19,143 nt of DNA from positions 1 through 19,143 of the forward strand of contig JACCYS010000250.1 of assembly GCA_013696365.1 (NCBI GenBank), in the 5' to 3' direction. This DNA comes from Nocardioidaceae bacterium. GTDB lineage: Bacteria; Actinomycetota; Actinomycetes; Propionibacteriales; Nocardioidaceae. The translations under genes and the position numbers were made by a program. Below, in pieces: positions 6,106 to 14,603 of the stretch. The notes under the pieces were generated by a model. It was not told where the DNA came from, made no database searches, and was given only the letters and a program-made list of their open reading frames with translations. Positions within the stretch are counted from its first letter, which is position 1. The number at the start of each line of letters is the position of its first letter.

Positions 6106-7074
6106 GTGAGCCCTCCGGACCTGCCGACGTCCAGCATGCGGGTCACCGGCCAGCCGAGCGCGACCGAGATTGCCCACGTCATCGACCTGGCGTTGCGTGC
6201 CGAACGCGCCGACGGGGCAGCCCCGCTCAACGAGCAGGCGTTGCTCAACCTGCGCACCGGCGGAGCGCAGGTCCGGCATGTGTTCGGTGTCGACGATGCC
6301 GAGTTGGTCGCCTACGGCCAGATCGACATGCCGGAGGCAGCCCAGGACACCGCTACCGGCTCGGTGGCCGAGCCGGTGGGGGAGTGCGTTGTCGACCCGT
6401 CGCACCGGCAATGCGGCTGGGGGGCTGCGGTGGCCGCCCGGCTGCTCGAGGAAGCGGCTGGCTCGGCCGTGCTGTTGTGGTCACACACGGGGCATCCGGG
6501 CGTGCAGCGGCTGGCACGCAAGTTGGGATTCGAAAGCATCCGTGAGCTGTGGCAGTTGCAGCGCCCGCTCGGCGCCGACGCCGACGTACTGCCGGAAGCA
6601 CGGGTGCCCGACGGCATCCAGGTGCGCACCTTCGTTGTCGGTCACGATGAGCAGGCCTGGCTGCGGGTGAACCGGCGGGCCTTCGCGGAGCATCCCGAGC
6701 AGGGCGGCATGACTGCCGACGACCTCTCCCAGCGGATCGACTCAGACTGGTTCGATGCGGGCGGCTTCTTCGTGGCCGAGCGGACGGGACGTGACGATGG
6801 CCGGCTTGTCGGCTTTCACTGGACGAAGCTGCAGCCCGTCGCCGGCGGACCGATCGGTGAGGTCTACGTGGTAGGCGTGGATCCGGACGAGCAGGGCAGC
6901 GGACTCGGCTCGGCACTCACCTTGATCGGGTTGCACCACCTGCGTGATCGCGGCGCGACCGATGTGCTGCTGTACGTCGAGGCCGACAACGGCCCGGCGC
7001 TGCGGGTGTACGAGCGGCTGGGGTTTGCCCATGTCGGCTCCGACACGCAGTATCGCCATCCCGGATTGCGCTAG
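6106..7074 (+). CDS. mshD: Mycothiol synthase (tandem GNAT acetyltransferase)
   Basis: The protein (322 aa from GTG 6106) consists of two GNAT folds. The N-terminal one (about 10-145) has the degenerate acetyl-CoA motif HRQCGWG (100-106). The C-terminal one (about 170-320) has VVGVDPDEQGSGLGSAL with the QGSGLG pyrophosphate loop (263-268) and the closing LYVEADNGPALRVYERLGF. This architecture and the wording of both motifs match MshD. MshD acetylates Cys-GlcN-inositol with acetyl-CoA in the last step of mycothiol synthesis in the cytoplasm. A start two codons earlier (6100) is equally open. It sits between the divergent nucleotidase and ppk, as in other actinomycetes where mshD lies near glnR, ppk and pst genes. 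Confidence 0.93.
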   Translation: MSPPDLPTSSMRVTGQPSATEIAHVIDLALRAERADGAAPLNEQALLNLRTGGAQVRHVFGVDDAELVAYGQIDMPEAAQDTATGSVAEPVGECVVDPSHRQCGWGAAVAARLLEEAAGSAVLLWSHTGHPGVQRLARKLGFESIRELWQLQRPLGADADVLPEARVPDGIQVRTFVVGHDEQAWLRVNRRAFAEHPEQGGMTADDLSQRIDSDWFDAGGFFVAERTGRDDGRLVGFHWTKLQPVAGGPIGEVYVVGVDPDEQGSGLGSALTLIGLHHLRDRGATDVLLYVEADNGPALRVYERLGFAHVGSDTQYRHPGLR

Positions 7075-7157
7075 CCCCACCAGCCGCCACCAGCACGCAT
7101 CCGCACGCGACCCCGGCCACGCGCGACCAGGACGCCTCACGGTGAGACGATGGCACG

Positions 7158-9320
7158 GTGAGTGAGCATCTGCAGACCCGGACGGCCGAGACCACCGACG
7201 AGACCTACGACGTCGAACCGGCGTACGAGCCTCCCCCGGAGGACTTGCCCGACGATCGCTTCCTCGACCGCGAGCTGTCCTGGTTGGCGTTCAACGAACG
7301 GGTGATCGAACTCGCCGACGACCCAGACCTGCCGCTGCTGGAGCGGGCCCGGTTCCTGGCAATCTTTGCCAGCAACCTGGACGAGTTCTTCATGGTCCGC
7401 GTAGCCGGGCTCAAGCGGCGCATCGCCGCTGGTGTGGCAGTGCGCGCGGCGAGCGGGCTCCGGCCACGCGAGGTGCTCGACAACATCTGGCGTGAGAGCC
7501 ACCGGCTGATGCGCCGGCAGGCCGACATCTTCCACGACCAGGTGCAGCCGGCGCTCGGCGACGAAGGGATCGAGCTGCTCCGATGGAAGGAGCTGACCGA
7601 GCCCGAGCACAAGGCCATGGCGACCCTTTTCGCCGAGCGGATCTTCCCGGTACTCACCCCACTTGCGGTGGACCCCGCCCACCCGTTCCCCTACATCTCC
7701 GGGTTGTCGCTCAACCTGGCGGTGATCGTGCGCAACCCCGACACCGACACTGAGCACTTCGCCAGGGTCAAGGTGCCGCCGAACTTCCCCCGCTGGCTGC
7801 GCGTCGAGGAGCAGCGCTTCGTTCCGCTCGAGGACGTCATCGCAGCCCATCTCGAGATGCTCTTCCCTGGCATGGAGGTGGTCGGACACCACACCTTCCG
7901 GGTCACCCGCAACGAAGACCTCGAGGTGGAGGAGGACGACGCCGAGAACCTGCTGCAGGCCCTGGAGAAGGAGCTGCTGCGACGCCGCTTCGGGCCGCCC
8001 ACCCGGCTCGAGGTGCAAGAGGATATCGACCCACACGTGCTGGATCTGCTGATCACCGAGCTCGACATGGTCGACGCGGAGGTCTTCCGGCTGGCCGGGC
8101 CGCTCGACCTGCGCGGCCTGCACGACGTCGCCGACCTGGACCGCGCCGAGCTCAAGTACGACTCGTTCGTGCCGGTCACACACCCCGACCTCACCGAGGT
8201 CGAGACCGCCTCCCCGGCCGACATCTTCGCCGCGCTGCGGAAGCAGGACGTGCTGCTGCACCACCCGTACGACTCGTTCGCCACCAGCGTGCAGCGCTTC
8301 GTCGAACAGGCCGCAGCCGACCCGCACGTGCTGGCCATCAAGCAGACGCTCTACCGCACATCCGGCGACAGTCCGATCATCGATGCGCTGGTCGACGCGG
8401 CCGAGGCCGGCAAACAGGTGCTGGTGCTGGTGGAGATCAAGGCCCGCTTCGACGAGCAGGCCAACATTCGCTGGGCGCGCAAACTCGAGCAGGCCGGGTG
8501 TCACGTCGTCTACGGCTTGCTCGGGCTCAAGACCCACTCGAAGGCCTGCCTGGTCATCCGGGACGAGCCGGAAGGGATGCGCCGCTACAGCCATATCGGC
8601 ACCGGCAACTACAACCCCAAGACGGCCCGGCTGTACGAGGACCTTGGCCTGCTGACCGCTGACCCAGGGGTCGGTGACGACCTACTGCGCCTATTCAACG
8701 ACCTGTCCGGATTCTCTCGAGCGAACGACTTCCAACGCCTCATGGTGGCTCCGTCAGGCATCCGCAATGGGCTGATCGAGCGGATCGAGACCGAGGTCGC
8801 CCACCACCGGGCGGGGCGACCAGCGGGCGTCCGCTTCAAGATGAACTCGCTGGTCGACGAACAGATCATCGACGCGCTCTACCGCGCTAGTCAGACAGGC
8901 GTCCCCATCGACCTGTCGACCCGTGGGATCTGTGCGCTGCGGCCGGGTGTGCCGGGGTTGTCGGACAACATCCGGGTCCGCAGTTCGCTTGGCCGCTTCC
9001 TTGAGCACAGCCGAATCTTCGCCTTCGACAACGGCGACAGCCCGGAGGTGTGGATCGGCTCCGCAGACCTGATGCACCGCAACCTCGACCGTCGAGTCGA
9101 GGTGCTCGTCCGGGTCTGCGACCCGCGTCATGTCGACCAGCTCGGCGCACTGCTGCACACGGTCTTCGATGAAGGCACCTCGTCGTGGCACCTGACCAGC
9201 GACGGCGCCTGGAACGGAACGCACCGTGACGCTGACGGCACCCGGCTCATCGACCTGCAACAGATGCTGATCGCCGACGCTCGCCGCAGGCGGGCAGAGG
9301 TGAAGCGCCGCGCCAGTTGA
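7158..9320 (+). CDS. ppk: Polyphosphate kinase 1
   Basis: The 720-residue protein is full length for PPK1. The N-terminal and head domains contain LDRELSWLAFNERV (37-50) and ASNLDEFFMVRVAGLK. The two phospholipase-D-like catalytic domains contain KQTLYRTSGDSPI, VEIKARFDEQANI, the autophosphorylated histidine in GLKTHSK (His460), the YSHIGTGNYN loop, LSTRGICALRPGVPGL, the second active His in FLEHSR (617) and SADLMHRNLDRRVEVL. It reversibly polymerises the gamma phosphate of ATP into polyphosphate. The N-terminal ~30 residues are an acidic extension. The GTG start has no Shine-Dalgarno; GACGAT six bases upstream could be a -10 of a leaderless message. No PHO-box unit is seen in the 83 bases before it. 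Ppk lies directly upstream of pstS, linking phosphate import to storage. Confidence 0.97.
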   Translation: MSEHLQTRTAETTDETYDVEPAYEPPPEDLPDDRFLDRELSWLAFNERVIELADDPDLPLLERARFLAIFASNLDEFFMVRVAGLKRRIAAGVAVRAASGLRPREVLDNIWRESHRLMRRQADIFHDQVQPALGDEGIELLRWKELTEPEHKAMATLFAERIFPVLTPLAVDPAHPFPYISGLSLNLAVIVRNPDTDTEHFARVKVPPNFPRWLRVEEQRFVPLEDVIAAHLEMLFPGMEVVGHHTFRVTRNEDLEVEEDDAENLLQALEKELLRRRFGPPTRLEVQEDIDPHVLDLLITELDMVDAEVFRLAGPLDLRGLHDVADLDRAELKYDSFVPVTHPDLTEVETASPADIFAALRKQDVLLHHPYDSFATSVQRFVEQAAADPHVLAIKQTLYRTSGDSPIIDALVDAAEAGKQVLVLVEIKARFDEQANIRWARKLEQAGCHVVYGLLGLKTHSKACLVIRDEPEGMRRYSHIGTGNYNPKTARLYEDLGLLTADPGVGDDLLRLFNDLSGFSRANDFQRLMVAPSGIRNGLIERIETEVAHHRAGRPAGVRFKMNSLVDEQIIDALYRASQTGVPIDLSTRGICALRPGVPGLSDNIRVRSSLGRFLEHSRIFAFDNGDSPEVWIGSADLMHRNLDRRVEVLVRVCDPRHVDQLGALLHTVFDEGTSSWHLTSDGAWNGTHRDADGTRLIDLQQMLIADARRRRAEVKRRAS

Positions 9321-9402
9321 GCCACTGACTGAGTCACTGGGTGACCTGTTAACGCACTGGCCCCCTTACTTAGAGTGATCGGCCAGCCGCCGAACGCTCA
9401 GC

Positions 9403-9446
9403 GTTCATCCATGGTTCACCTTCACCGGTCCGTCCGGTCACTTCGG
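9403..9446 (+). promoter_or_regulatory. PHO box (PhoP direct-repeat units) upstream of pstS
   Basis: Four 11-base units lie in exact register: GTTCATCCATG (9403), GTTCACCTTCA (9414), a degenerate CCGGTCCGTCC (9425) and GGTCACTTCGG (9436). Units 1, 2 and 4 fit the actinobacterial PhoP repeat consensus G(G/T)TCAYYYR(C/G)G well. The box occupies the -35 area of the TACGTT element at 9452, as in known Pho-activated pst promoters. Confidence 0.8.
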
Positions 9447-9451
9447 CTGCC

Positions 9452-9457
9452 TACGTT
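9452..9457 (+). promoter_or_regulatory. Candidate -10 box of pstS
   Basis: TACGTT starts six bases after the last PHO-box unit and would give a start near 9464 and a ~58-base leader. There is no recognisable -35, as expected for an activator-dependent promoter. Confidence 0.5.
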
Positions 9458-9521
9458 CCTCGATGGCGGCAGACGATTCACCCTGCACGCCTCCATGACC
9501 GCACCACGAGAGGCGACCCAC

Positions 9522-10646
9522 GTGATCAAGACTCCCCTGCACCGACGCACCGCAGCCCCATTGGCTGCGGCCGTGGCGCTGGGCCTCGGGCTTTCCGCAT
9601 GCAGTGCCTCCAATGAGGAGTCCAGCGGAGGCAGCAGCGAAAGCGGCAGCAGTTCGTCCAGCGAGTTGAGCGGCACGCTCTCGGGGGCCGGCTCGAGCGC
9701 CCAGGAGGCCGCGATGGCTGGCTGGCGCAAGGGCTTCCAAGAGATGCACCCCGATGTCACCGTCAACTACGACCCGGTCGGGTCTGGAGGTGGCCGCGAG
9801 CAGTTCATCGCCGGTGAGTCGCTGGGCTTCGCCGGCTCCGACGCGTTCCTCGAGGGCGACGAGCTGAAGAAGGCGCAGAAGCGCTGCGGCGGCGACGTTG
9901 TCGAGATCCCGGCGTACGTCAGCCCGATCGCCGTCATCTTCAACCTGCCCGACGTGTCCGAGCTGAACCTCAAGCCGGAAACGATCGCCGGCATCTTCGC
10001 CGGCGAGATCACGAACTGGAACGACGAGGCGATCGCGGCCGACAACCCGGACGCCGACCTGCCCGACTTGGACATCAACCCGGTGCACCGCTCCGACGAG
10101 TCCGGCACCACCGACAACTTCACCTCCTATCTCGACGCGACCGCACCGGACATCTGGACGGTTGGCAACATCGAGGTGTGGCCGGGCAAGCTCGGCGGCG
10201 AGGGCGCCGACGGCACCTCCGGCGTCGTGCAGTCGGTCCAGTCCGGCGAGGGCTCCATCGGGTACGCGGACGCCAGCCAGGCGGGCGACCTGGGCACCGC
10301 GTCGGTCGGGGTCGGTGAGGAGTTCGTCAGCTACACCCCCGAGGCGGCCGCCAAGGTGCTGGAGGCCTCCAGCCAGACAGAGGGCCGTGGCGAGACCGAC
10401 CTTGCCTACGACCTGGCCCGCGACACCACCGAGTCGGGCGTCTACCCGATCGTGCTGGTGAGCTACCAGATCGCCTGCCCCGAGTACTCGGACCCGAAGC
10501 AGGCCGAGCTCACCAAGGCATTCCTCGAGTTCGCGATCAGCAAGGAGGGCCAAGCCGCCTCGGCCGATTCGGCCGGCTCTGCGCCGATCCCGTCGAGCGT
10601 CGCCGAGAAGGCACAGACCGCGCTGGACGCCATCAAGACCAGCTGA
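9522..10646 (+). CDS. pstS: Phosphate ABC transporter substrate-binding lipoprotein
   Basis: From GTG 9522 the 374-residue protein has a lipoprotein signal peptide (n-region KTPLHRR, hydrophobic core, lipobox LSAC with Cys27). A Ser/Glu/Gly-rich linker follows (29-50). The mature PstS fold has the phosphate-binding segments GAGSSAQ (55-61), GSGGGREQF (87-95) and HRSDESGTTDNF (189-200). It captures phosphate at the outer face of the membrane and hands it to PstCA. The GTG is preferred over ATG 9495 because GAGAGG lies eight bases before it and the signal peptide then has normal length. It follows ppk by ~200 bases with its own PHO-box promoter and heads pstSCAB; a 135-base gap to pstC contains no strong hairpin. 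Confidence 0.96.
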   Translation: MIKTPLHRRTAAPLAAAVALGLGLSACSASNEESSGGSSESGSSSSSELSGTLSGAGSSAQEAAMAGWRKGFQEMHPDVTVNYDPVGSGGGREQFIAGESLGFAGSDAFLEGDELKKAQKRCGGDVVEIPAYVSPIAVIFNLPDVSELNLKPETIAGIFAGEITNWNDEAIAADNPDADLPDLDINPVHRSDESGTTDNFTSYLDATAPDIWTVGNIEVWPGKLGGEGADGTSGVVQSVQSGEGSIGYADASQAGDLGTASVGVGEEFVSYTPEAAAKVLEASSQTEGRGETDLAYDLARDTTESGVYPIVLVSYQIACPEYSDPKQAELTKAFLEFAISKEGQAASADSAGSAPIPSSVAEKAQTALDAIKTS

Positions 10647-10781
10647 GGTCGTGCAGTCTGCTCGTGGCGACGTCACTATCTGATTCAGCGGAAGACTCAG
10701 CGTGGAGCCTCCCGTCGCCTACGTCGCCTCGTGTCCGTTGAGGCACCGGCACACGATGTACTGAGGAAAGGGACCCACTCG

Positions 10782-11720
10782 ATGGCCGACTCCTCCAACG
10801 AGTTGACCCGCCCCGTCAAGAGGCTGGGTGATCGGATCTTCTCCGGCACCGCCCTGGGCGCCGGCGTGCTGATCCTGGTCACATTGGCCGGGGTTGGCCT
10901 GTTCCTCACCATCGAAGGACTGCCCGGCTTCACCGCGGACTCCTCGGCCACCCAGCCGGCCGACAACTTCGTCGGCCTGGCCGGCCCGCTGGTGTTCGGC
11001 ACGGTGCTGTCGGCCACTCTCGCGTTGATGCTCGCGGTGCCGCTGGCGGTCGGGGTTGCACTATTCATCTCGCACTACGCACCCCGGCGACTGTCGCAGG
11101 GACTCGGCTACCTGGTCGACCTGCTCGCCGCGGTGCCCAGCGTGGTGTACGGGCTGTGGGGCATCATCTTTCTGGCCCCCAAGCTGGTGCCGATCTACCG
11201 CTGGCTCGAGAACAACGTCGGCTGGATCCCGTTCTTCAGCGGGCCGACCCTGGCATCCGGGCGCAACATGGCCACGGTCGCGGTGGTGCTCGCGGTGATG
11301 ATCCTGCCGATCATCACCGCGATCTGCCGCGAGATCTTTCTGCAGACGCCCACCCTGCACGAGGAAGCAGCGCTGGCCCTCGGCGCCACCCGCTGGGAGA
11401 TGATCCGGATGGCGGTGTTTCCGTACGGACGCTCCGGCATCGTCAGCGCCGCAATGCTCGGTCTGGGACGCGCGCTGGGTGAGACCCTGGCGGTCACGCT
11501 AGTGCTATCACCGGCGATCCTCTACAGCTTCAACTTCATCGGCGCGCAGAACCCGAGCACGATCGCCTCCAACATCGCGCTGCAGTTTCCCGAGGCCAGC
11601 GGGCTTGAGGTCTCGGTGCTGATCGCCACCGGGCTGGTGCTGTTCCTCATCACCTTCGTCGTCAACTTCGCCGCCCGCGCGGTGGTCAACCGCCGCAGCG
11701 AGTTCTCGGGAGCCAACTGA
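10782..11720 (+). CDS. pstC: Phosphate ABC transporter permease PstC
   Basis: This 312-residue inner-membrane protein has about six hydrophobic segments, the first at residues 24-44. The cytoplasmic EAA loop EEAALALGATRWEMIRMAVF (about 194-213) couples to the ATPase. The LVDLLAAVPSVVYGLWG segment is typical of PstC. With PstA it forms the phosphate channel. The ATG at 10782 has a GAGGAAAGGGA ribosome-binding site about eight bases upstream; an upstream GTG at 10731 would place that site inside the gene. It overlaps no neighbour but is separated from pstA by only one base. Confidence 0.96.
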   Translation: MADSSNELTRPVKRLGDRIFSGTALGAGVLILVTLAGVGLFLTIEGLPGFTADSSATQPADNFVGLAGPLVFGTVLSATLALMLAVPLAVGVALFISHYAPRRLSQGLGYLVDLLAAVPSVVYGLWGIIFLAPKLVPIYRWLENNVGWIPFFSGPTLASGRNMATVAVVLAVMILPIITAICREIFLQTPTLHEEAALALGATRWEMIRMAVFPYGRSGIVSAAMLGLGRALGETLAVTLVLSPAILYSFNFIGAQNPSTIASNIALQFPEASGLEVSVLIATGLVLFLITFVVNFAARAVVNRRSEFSGAN

Positions 11721-11721
11721 C

Positions 11722-12831
11722 ATGACCCCGCCGACGCAGACGCTCAAGCAACGCCCGGGGGCAGACGGCCCTCGCGGGTCGGGGCCGCTCAACACCCAGG
11801 ACCAAGCCCTGCACACCCGCACGCTGCCACGGTTCGCGCCCCTGGGCCTGCTGGCGGCCGCCACGGCGGTCTCGGTGGGCATTTCGCTGGCGCTCGGTTG
11901 GAACCGCGCAGCGATGGTCGTCGTCGCCGCGATCCTCTACCTGGTGGCGATCAACCTGGTGTCCCGCTCGGTCGAGAACGGGCGGCGGGCCACCGACCGC
12001 ACCGTCACCGGCCTGGTGACGATCGCATTCCTGATCGCCCTGCTGCCGCTCACCACACTGCTGTACACGGTGCTCTCGAACGGGCTCGGCGCGCTGTCCG
12101 GTGAGTTCTTCAGCGCGTCGATGCGCAACATCATCGGTGAGGGTGGCGGCATCTACCACGCCATCTGGGGGACGTTGATCGTCACCGGGTTGGCGACGCT
12201 GATGTCGGTGCCGATCGGGGTGTTCACCGCCATCTACCTCGTCGAGTACGGCAAGGGTGCGCTTGCCCGCTGGATCACCTTCCTGGTGGACGTGATGACC
12301 GGCATCCCGTCGATCGTCGCGGGGCTGTTCGCCTACGCGCTGTTCGTGCTGTTCCTCGGGCCCGGTGTGCGCAGCGGGTTCGGTGGTGCCGTCGCGCTGT
12401 CGGTGTTGATGGTGCCGGTTGTCGTACGCGCCACCGAGGAGATGCTCAAGCTGGTGCCCAACGAGTTGCGGGAGGCCTCGTACGCACTCGGGGTGCCACG
12501 GTGGCGCACGATCGTCAAAGTGGTGCTGCGGACCGCCTCAGCAGGTATCGCCACCGGCGTCACCCTCGCCGTCGCCCGTGTCATCGGCGAGACCGCGCCG
12601 CTGCTGGTCATCGCCGGGTCGACGGACTCGGTGAACTTCAACCCGTTCGACGGCCGGATGGCTACGCTGCCAGTGTTCACTTTCTATGCCTACTCCGAGC
12701 CGGGGGTTCCAGCTGAGTTCAGCGTCGAACGCGCCTGGGGGGCCGCACTCGTGCTGATCCTCATTGTGCTGGTGCTCAACCTGATCGCACGCCTCATCTC
12801 ACGGGCGTACTCTCCTAAGACCGGCCGCTGA
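11722..12831 (+). CDS. pstA: Phosphate ABC transporter permease PstA
   Basis: The 369-residue protein is longer than the usual ~290-residue PstA. A Gln/Pro-rich N-terminus and two extra hydrophobic segments (about 40-60 and 63-80) precede the normal six-segment core, a layout common in actinomycetes. The core shows FLVDVMTGIPSIVAGLFAY and the EAA loop NELREASYALGVPRWRTIVK (247-266), then VARVIGETAPLL. It forms the second half of the phosphate channel. The ATG follows the pstC stop after one base, so the two are translationally coupled; pstB follows after 18 bases. Confidence 0.96.
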   Translation: MTPPTQTLKQRPGADGPRGSGPLNTQDQALHTRTLPRFAPLGLLAAATAVSVGISLALGWNRAAMVVVAAILYLVAINLVSRSVENGRRATDRTVTGLVTIAFLIALLPLTTLLYTVLSNGLGALSGEFFSASMRNIIGEGGGIYHAIWGTLIVTGLATLMSVPIGVFTAIYLVEYGKGALARWITFLVDVMTGIPSIVAGLFAYALFVLFLGPGVRSGFGGAVALSVLMVPVVVRATEEMLKLVPNELREASYALGVPRWRTIVKVVLRTASAGIATGVTLAVARVIGETAPLLVIAGSTDSVNFNPFDGRMATLPVFTFYAYSEPGVPAEFSVERAWGAALVLILIVLVLNLIARLISRAYSPKTGR

Positions 12832-12849
12832 GAGCCAGAGGACACTGAT

Positions 12850-13629
12850 ATGGCCAAGAGCATCGACGTCACCGACCTGGACATCTACTACGGGGACTTC
12901 AAGGCAGTCGAGGACGTCAACGTCACCATCCCCGCCAAGCAGGTCACCGCATTCATCGGCCCGTCCGGCTGCGGCAAGTCGACCTTCCTGCGCGCGCTCA
13001 ACCGGATGCACGAGGTCATTCCCGGCGCCTACGTCGACGGCAAAGTGCTGGTGGACGGCCAGGACCTGTACGCGGTCGAGGTCGATCCGGTCGCGGTCCG
13101 CCGCCAGGTCGGCATGGTGTTCCAGCGACCGAACCCGTTCCCGACGATGTCAATCTACGAGAACGTCATCGCCGGCATGCGCCTGAACAACAAGAAGATG
13201 AAGAAGTCCGAGGCCGACGACGTGGTCGAGAGTGCGCTGCGCGCCGCCGACCTGTGGGGCGAGGTCAACGAGCGGCTCGCCCGGCCCGGCTCGGGGCTGT
13301 CCGGTGGGCAGCAGCAGCGGCTGTGCATCGCGCGGGCCATCGCCGTCCAGCCGCAGGTGCTGTTAATGGACGAGCCCTGCTCTGCACTGGACCCGATCTC
13401 GACCTCGGCGATCGAGGACCTGATCCATGAGCTCAAGGCCAACTACACGATCGTGATCGTCACCCACAACATGCAGCAGGCAGCGCGTGTCTCTGACGAC
13501 ACCGCGTTCTTCAATCTCGTCGGCACCGGCAAACCGGGCCGGCTGATCGAGTTCGGTGAGACACGCAAGATCTTCTCCAACCCTGATGAGAAGGCCACCG
13601 AGGACTACATCTCTGGTCGCTTCGGCTGA
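12850..13629 (+). CDS. pstB: Phosphate ABC transporter ATP-binding protein
   Basis: The 259-residue protein is full length for PstB. It has Walker A GPSGCGKST (37-45), a Q-loop in MVFQRPNPFP (89-98), signature LSGGQQQR (150-157), Walker B VLLMDEPCSALDP (170-182) and H-loop VTHN (His206). The PCSALDP wording and the NPFPMS-like segment are PstB-specific. It hydrolyses ATP on the cytoplasmic face to drive phosphate import. GAGCCAGAGGA upstream supplies the ribosome-binding site. It closes the pst operon; the next gene is not phoU, unlike in many bacteria. Confidence 0.97.
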   Translation: MAKSIDVTDLDIYYGDFKAVEDVNVTIPAKQVTAFIGPSGCGKSTFLRALNRMHEVIPGAYVDGKVLVDGQDLYAVEVDPVAVRRQVGMVFQRPNPFPTMSIYENVIAGMRLNNKKMKKSEADDVVESALRAADLWGEVNERLARPGSGLSGGQQQRLCIARAIAVQPQVLLMDEPCSALDPISTSAIEDLIHELKANYTIVIVTHNMQQAARVSDDTAFFNLVGTGKPGRLIEFGETRKIFSNPDEKATEDYISGRFG

Positions 13630-13634
13630 TTCGA

Positions 13635-13647
13635 CCGCCGCGGGCGG
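13635..13647 (+). terminator. Short GC hairpin after pstB
   Basis: CCGCC and GGCGG pair around a GCG loop six bases after the pstB stop. There is no T tract and the stem is only five pairs, so termination of the pst operon here is a weak inference. Confidence 0.25.
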
Positions 13648-13685
13648 GCGTGCTGTGCCGTCGGAGTCCTGCAACACTTACGCGC

Positions 13686-14576
13686 GTGAGCGCGCGAGTC
13701 ATCCAGGCGGCTGGTGCTGTGACATGGCGGCCGGTCCGTGACCGGGTCGAGGTGCTGCTGATCCACCGTCAGCGTTACGACGACTGGAGTTTCCCCAAGG
13801 GCAAGCTCGACCCCGGTGAGCACGCGGTCACCGCAGCGGTCCGTGAGGTGCACGAAGAGACCGGTGTTGCGGTGCGGCTCGGCCCGCCGCTGGCCAAGCA
13901 CTCCTACCCGCAGCAGAGCGATGCCGGCACGATCAAGCACGTGACCTACTGGTCGGCCCGCCCGACCGCCGACAACGGCGCTGATGTCGACCGCTACGAG
14001 CCCAACGACGAGGTCGACGACGTGCGTTGGTGCAGCCTTGACGCTGCGTCCAGCGCGCTCACCTACAAGCGCGATGTCAGCGTGCTCAAGCATTTCAGGC
14101 GGGCCGCAAAGCGCCTCGCTCACCGGAGTAGCCCGCTGATCATCTTGCGGCACGGCTCAGCAACCGCGCGCAAGGCATGGCCGGGCGACGACCGCAAACG
14201 GCCGCTCACCGGTACCGGCGTCACCCAGGGCGATCAGTTGGTGCCGCTGCTGAGTGCCTACGGGATCGAGACGGTGATCTCCAGCGACTCACGACGATGC
14301 GTACAGACGGTTCAGCCGTACGCTGCCGCCGCCGGAGTCGACGTCATTGCTGAGGCGTGGTGGAGCGAAGAGTCCGCTAGCCGTGCTGAGGTCGGCGCCG
14401 CGGTGGCGGAGCTGCTGGCCGGCAAGCAGCGCACGGTGCTCTGCACCCATCGACCGTTGCTGCCGTGGGTCTTCAAGGCGTTGGGGGTGCCGACGGTCAA
14501 GTTGACGCCCGGTCAGGCGCTGATCGTGCACCGGCGGAAGGGCGAGATCGCCAGCACCGAGCTGCTCAAGCCCTGA
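13686..14576 (+). CDS. NUDIX hydrolase fused to histidine phosphatase domain (MutT1-like)
   Basis: From GTG 13686 the protein has 296 residues. An N-terminal NUDIX domain carries a complete Nudix box, from GKLDPGE through REVHEETGV (about 39-61). A C-terminal histidine-phosphatase domain follows with LRHG (His156), SSDSRRCVQT and the second catalytic His in CTHRP (His255). This two-domain layout matches mycobacterial MutT1, which hydrolyses 8-oxo-(d)GTP and diadenosine polyphosphates; the second domain can trim the product further. The start was chosen at the GTG giving SARVIQAAGAV, the normal entry to the NUDIX fold. No Shine-Dalgarno is seen. Close to ppk and pst it may clean up nucleotides or Np(n)N. 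Substrate is inferred from the family. Confidence 0.88.
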   Translation: MSARVIQAAGAVTWRPVRDRVEVLLIHRQRYDDWSFPKGKLDPGEHAVTAAVREVHEETGVAVRLGPPLAKHSYPQQSDAGTIKHVTYWSARPTADNGADVDRYEPNDEVDDVRWCSLDAASSALTYKRDVSVLKHFRRAAKRLAHRSSPLIILRHGSATARKAWPGDDRKRPLTGTGVTQGDQLVPLLSAYGIETVISSDSRRCVQTVQPYAAAAGVDVIAEAWWSEESASRAEVGAAVAELLAGKQRTVLCTHRPLLPWVFKALGVPTVKLTPGQALIVHRRKGEIASTELLKP

Positions 14577-14603
14577 CAGGCCCGCGAGCTGCGCCGGGGC
14601 CGG

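Noticed and set aside
5964..6257. N-terminal extension of the 5'-nucleotidase frame
   Set aside because: It would cover the divergent mshD start and both promoters, has no signal-peptide features, and a good ribosome-binding site precedes the ATG at 5963.
7137..8594. 485-codon open frame on the minus strand opposite ppk
   Set aside because: It is antisense to a fully conserved PPK1 gene; its translation is Val/Gly/His/Gln-rich without domains, a usual effect of high GC.
9322..9340. Small dyad CCACTGACT-G-AGTCACTGG right after ppk
   Set aside because: One mismatch, no loop and no T tract; too weak to call a terminator.
9438..10676. 412-codon open frame on the minus strand opposite pstS
   Set aside because: Shadow of pstS; it also covers the PHO box and shows no family motifs.
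10647..10781. Possible terminator or extra gene between pstS and pstC
   Set aside because: No stable hairpin with T tract and no convincing small ORF; probably just an intercistronic spacer.
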